Positions 6,863 through 8,172 of a stretch of DNA of 8,172 nucleotides are shown one piece after another; position 1 is the first letter of the stretch; each line of letters opens with the position of its first letter. The DNA lies in assembly GCA_002477505.1 (NCBI GenBank), contig DLQB01000110.1, positions 1-8,172 on the forward strand, read 5' to 3'. The stretch is from Flavobacteriales bacterium UBA7443. GTDB taxonomy: Bacteria; Bacteroidota; Bacteroidia; Flavobacteriales_D; Sanyastnellaceae. Below the pieces are notes generated by a model, which saw only the letters and a program-made list of their open reading frames with translations, did not search any database and had not been told where the DNA came from. The translations under genes were made by a program, and so were the position numbers.

Positions 6863-7627
6863 TTGAATAGTTACGACGTTGTAATCCACGCCAATGAAGT
6901 CCGTTATTGGGCTTTCATGATTGGAAGTATCCTCGCGGGAATCTTGGTCGTGCGGACCTTTGCATCGTTGGACGAAAAAGCTCGGGATATAGCCCTGCGG
7001 AGGGCAGGTGTGGTCTTGATCATTGCCAACATGGTGATGCCGGTTTACGGTTTTTTGAACCCCAAGCACGACATGTCGTGGCACCGCAATTTGCCCTTGC
7101 ATCTCTGTGGAGTGAATTACGCCTTGGTGGGGCTGAACTGTTTCTTCAAGAATGAGAAATTGTTCATGTTTTCGGCGTTTACAGGGACCATCGGAGGCGT
7201 ACACGCTCTGCTTACGCCGCAATTGACCATTGGCGATGCGCCGCTGGTGCTGTTGGATTACTATTTCAAACACTCGGCGATTGTGGTCATGCCACTCATC
7301 ATGGCTCGTTCTTTTGGATTTCGATTCCCCAAGTGGGGGTGGATGTGGACGTATGTTTCCGTCGCTGTGTTGACGACAGTGGTGGGACTCTTTAATTGGT
7401 GGCTTAACACCTATTTCCCTTCTGAAATCACAGCGAATTACATGTACATGTGGGAAGCGCCAAAGGCGGACAATCCCTTTGTCGTGGATCTGCCGAGGCC
7501 GTGGTACATCTTGCCATTGCACGGAGCGCTCATCGCGCATTTGTTGCTGATCAACGCACTTTACCGGTGGGGAACACCCGTAGCGGAGTATTCGAAGCTC
7601 AGTTGGATGCGCCGCCACTTCAGTTGA
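6863..7627 (+). CDS. TIGR02206/YwaF family (TMEM164-like) integral membrane protein
   Basis: A multi-pass membrane protein with about seven hydrophobic segments, at about residues 15-31, 48-66, 78-94, 100-118, 128-148, 160-182 and 213-232. The family hallmarks are NLPLHLCGVNYAL (76-88), GGVHALLTPQL (111-121), DYYFKHSAIVVMPL (132-145), VVGLFNWWLNTYF (173-185) and PRPWYILPLHG (211-221). The bacterial family is poorly characterised. Its human relative TMEM164 is reported to be an acyltransferase in ether-phospholipid metabolism that uses a conserved Cys and His; C82 and H137 are the likely counterparts here, so lipid acyl transfer is a reasonable but unproven guess. The start is uncertain. The frame is closed by a TAA at 6851, and the first usable codon is TTG at 6863, which keeps the segment before the first helix. 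The first ATG is at 6917 and would clip that helix. It sits 64 bases after the channel gene. Confidence 0.8.
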   Translation: MNSYDVVIHANEVRYWAFMIGSILAGILVVRTFASLDEKARDIALRRAGVVLIIANMVMPVYGFLNPKHDMSWHRNLPLHLCGVNYALVGLNCFFKNEKLFMFSAFTGTIGGVHALLTPQLTIGDAPLVLLDYYFKHSAIVVMPLIMARSFGFRFPKWGWMWTYVSVAVLTTVVGLFNWWLNTYFPSEITANYMYMWEAPKADNPFVVDLPRPWYILPLHGALIAHLLLINALYRWGTPVAEYSKLSWMRRHFS

Positions 7628-7703
7628 GGCCAAATTCCAGCACTTTTTCCACGTCGTTTCAACGTGCGGTTGAATCTTCGGGCATCTGAAATACCTTCGG
7701 TAC
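7628..7703. other. Spacer upstream of thyA
   Basis: Besides the thyA promoter candidate, this 76-base gap has a perfect inverted repeat TTCAAC-GTGCG-GTTGAA at 7658-7674. Its right arm contains the proposed -33 TTG. No T-tract follows, so it is not a good terminator; it could be an operator-like site or chance. Confidence 0.35.
7670..7699 (+). promoter_or_regulatory. Probable thyA promoter
   Basis: TTG at 7670-7672 and TACCTTCG at 7692-7699, with a 19-base spacer, match the Bacteroidota -33/-7 layout with one mismatch (C for T) in the -7 box. The box ends four bases before the thyA ATG at 7704, so the transcript would have almost no leader. The same octamer occurs before ruvC. Confidence 0.45.
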
Positions 7704-8172
7704 ATGCGAGCATATTTGGACTTATTGGATCATATTCTGACGAATGGAGCGTTGCGCGAGGACCGCACGGGGACGGGGACCATCGGCTGTTTTGGGTATC
7801 AAATGCGGTTTGACCTGAGTGAAGGATTTCCAGTGCTCACGACGAAGAAGTTGCACCTGCGTTCCATCATCCATGAACTGCTTTGGTTTCTCAAGGGAGA
7901 CACCAACATTGCTTACCTCAAGGAAAATGGCGTTCGCATTTGGGACGAATGGGCCGATGAGGCGGGAAACCTGGGCCCAGTTTACGGGTACCAATGGCGC
8001 AGCTGGCCGAATCCGGACGGTTCCCACACGGATCAGATTGTGAAGTTGGTGGATCAAATCAAAAATAACCCCTACTCACGTCGGCACGTGATCTCGGCTT
8101 GGAACCCGAGTTTCATTGATGACATGGCGTTGCCTCCTTGCCATTGCCTGTTCCAATTTCATGTGGACAATG
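7704..8172 (+). CDS. thyA: Thymidylate synthase ThyA (partial, 3' part beyond right edge)
   Basis: ThyA methylates dUMP to dTMP using 5,10-methylene-tetrahydrofolate, giving dihydrofolate, in the cytoplasm. The first 156 residues are present and line up with E. coli ThyA (264 aa) without a net gap: R21 in the phosphate-binding DRTGTGT, E58 and W80 of the active site, Y94 in GPVYG, the R126-R127 pair in SRRHVISAWNP, and the catalytic nucleophile C146 in LPPCHCLFQF. The C-terminal folate-binding part lies past the window. The ATG at 7704 gives the standard N-terminus (MRAYLDLLDHIL). No ribosome-binding site precedes it; a -7-like box ends four bases upstream. folA often follows thyA, which cannot be checked here. 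Confidence 0.97.
   Translation, partial: MRAYLDLLDHILTNGALREDRTGTGTIGCFGYQMRFDLSEGFPVLTTKKLHLRSIIHELLWFLKGDTNIAYLKENGVRIWDEWADEAGNLGPVYGYQWRSWPNPDGSHTDQIVKLVDQIKNNPYSRRHVISAWNPSFIDDMALPPCHCLFQFHVDN

Noticed and set aside
6722..7705. 327-codon open frame on the minus strand, antisense to the whole YwaF-like gene
   Set aside because: Its translation is rich in His, Arg, Gln and Pro with no domain, typical of a shadow frame. The + strand gene has clear family motifs and membrane segments.
1..8172. A mobile element, CRISPR array, defence island or other undescribed multi-gene system
   Set aside because: No transposase, integrase, direct-repeat array or clustered unknown genes are present. Every sizeable gene belongs to a known family, and the gaps are all under 160 bases.

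Overview
The window looks like chromosomal housekeeping DNA from a member of the Bacteroidota, probably a Flavobacteriales-like lineage with a fairly balanced base composition. Three things point that way. The proteins have the flavour of that phylum, for example a glycosyltransferase with an SGDD...QRARWASK signature, a GGYSGE-type D-Ala-D-Ala ligase and a PurK with a short N-terminal extension. No clear Shine-Dalgarno sequence precedes the starts I examined. Several starts are preceded by octamers matching or close to the Bacteroidota sigma -7 element TAnnTTTG. The taxon is an inference; there is no rRNA or other marker gene to fix it.

Layout, left to right. Positions 1-2706 hold a three-gene minus-strand cluster read leftward: a membrane protein of the lysylphosphatidylglycerol-synthase/flippase-like family (PF03706), a membrane-anchored family 2 glycosyltransferase whose start overlaps the previous stop, and an OppC/DppC-type ABC transporter permease cut by the left edge. 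Divergent from it, ruvC (Holliday junction resolvase, full catalytic tetrad) runs rightward to 3328 and ends before a convergent intergenic region with a good intrinsic terminator. Next, on the minus strand, lie ddl (D-Ala-D-Ala ligase) and, upstream of it, purK (N5-carboxyaminoimidazole ribonucleotide synthase). Divergent from purK, three genes run rightward: an MscS-family mechanosensitive channel, a TIGR02206/YwaF (TMEM164-like) integral membrane protein that appears to need a TTG start, and thyA (thymidylate synthase), cut by the right edge just after its catalytic cysteine.

The genes do not form one pathway. They cover envelope and lipid or glycan metabolism (flippase-like protein, glycosyltransferase, Ddl, YwaF-like protein, MscS), nucleotide synthesis (PurK, ThyA), DNA recombination (RuvC) and peptide or solute import (permease). 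The most interesting signal is regulatory: at purK, thyA and the mscS-type gene, a -7-like octamer ends exactly four bases before the ATG, which predicts leaderless or nearly leaderless mRNAs. I see no mobile element, CRISPR array, tRNA, rRNA or defence gene, and no convincing undescribed system.
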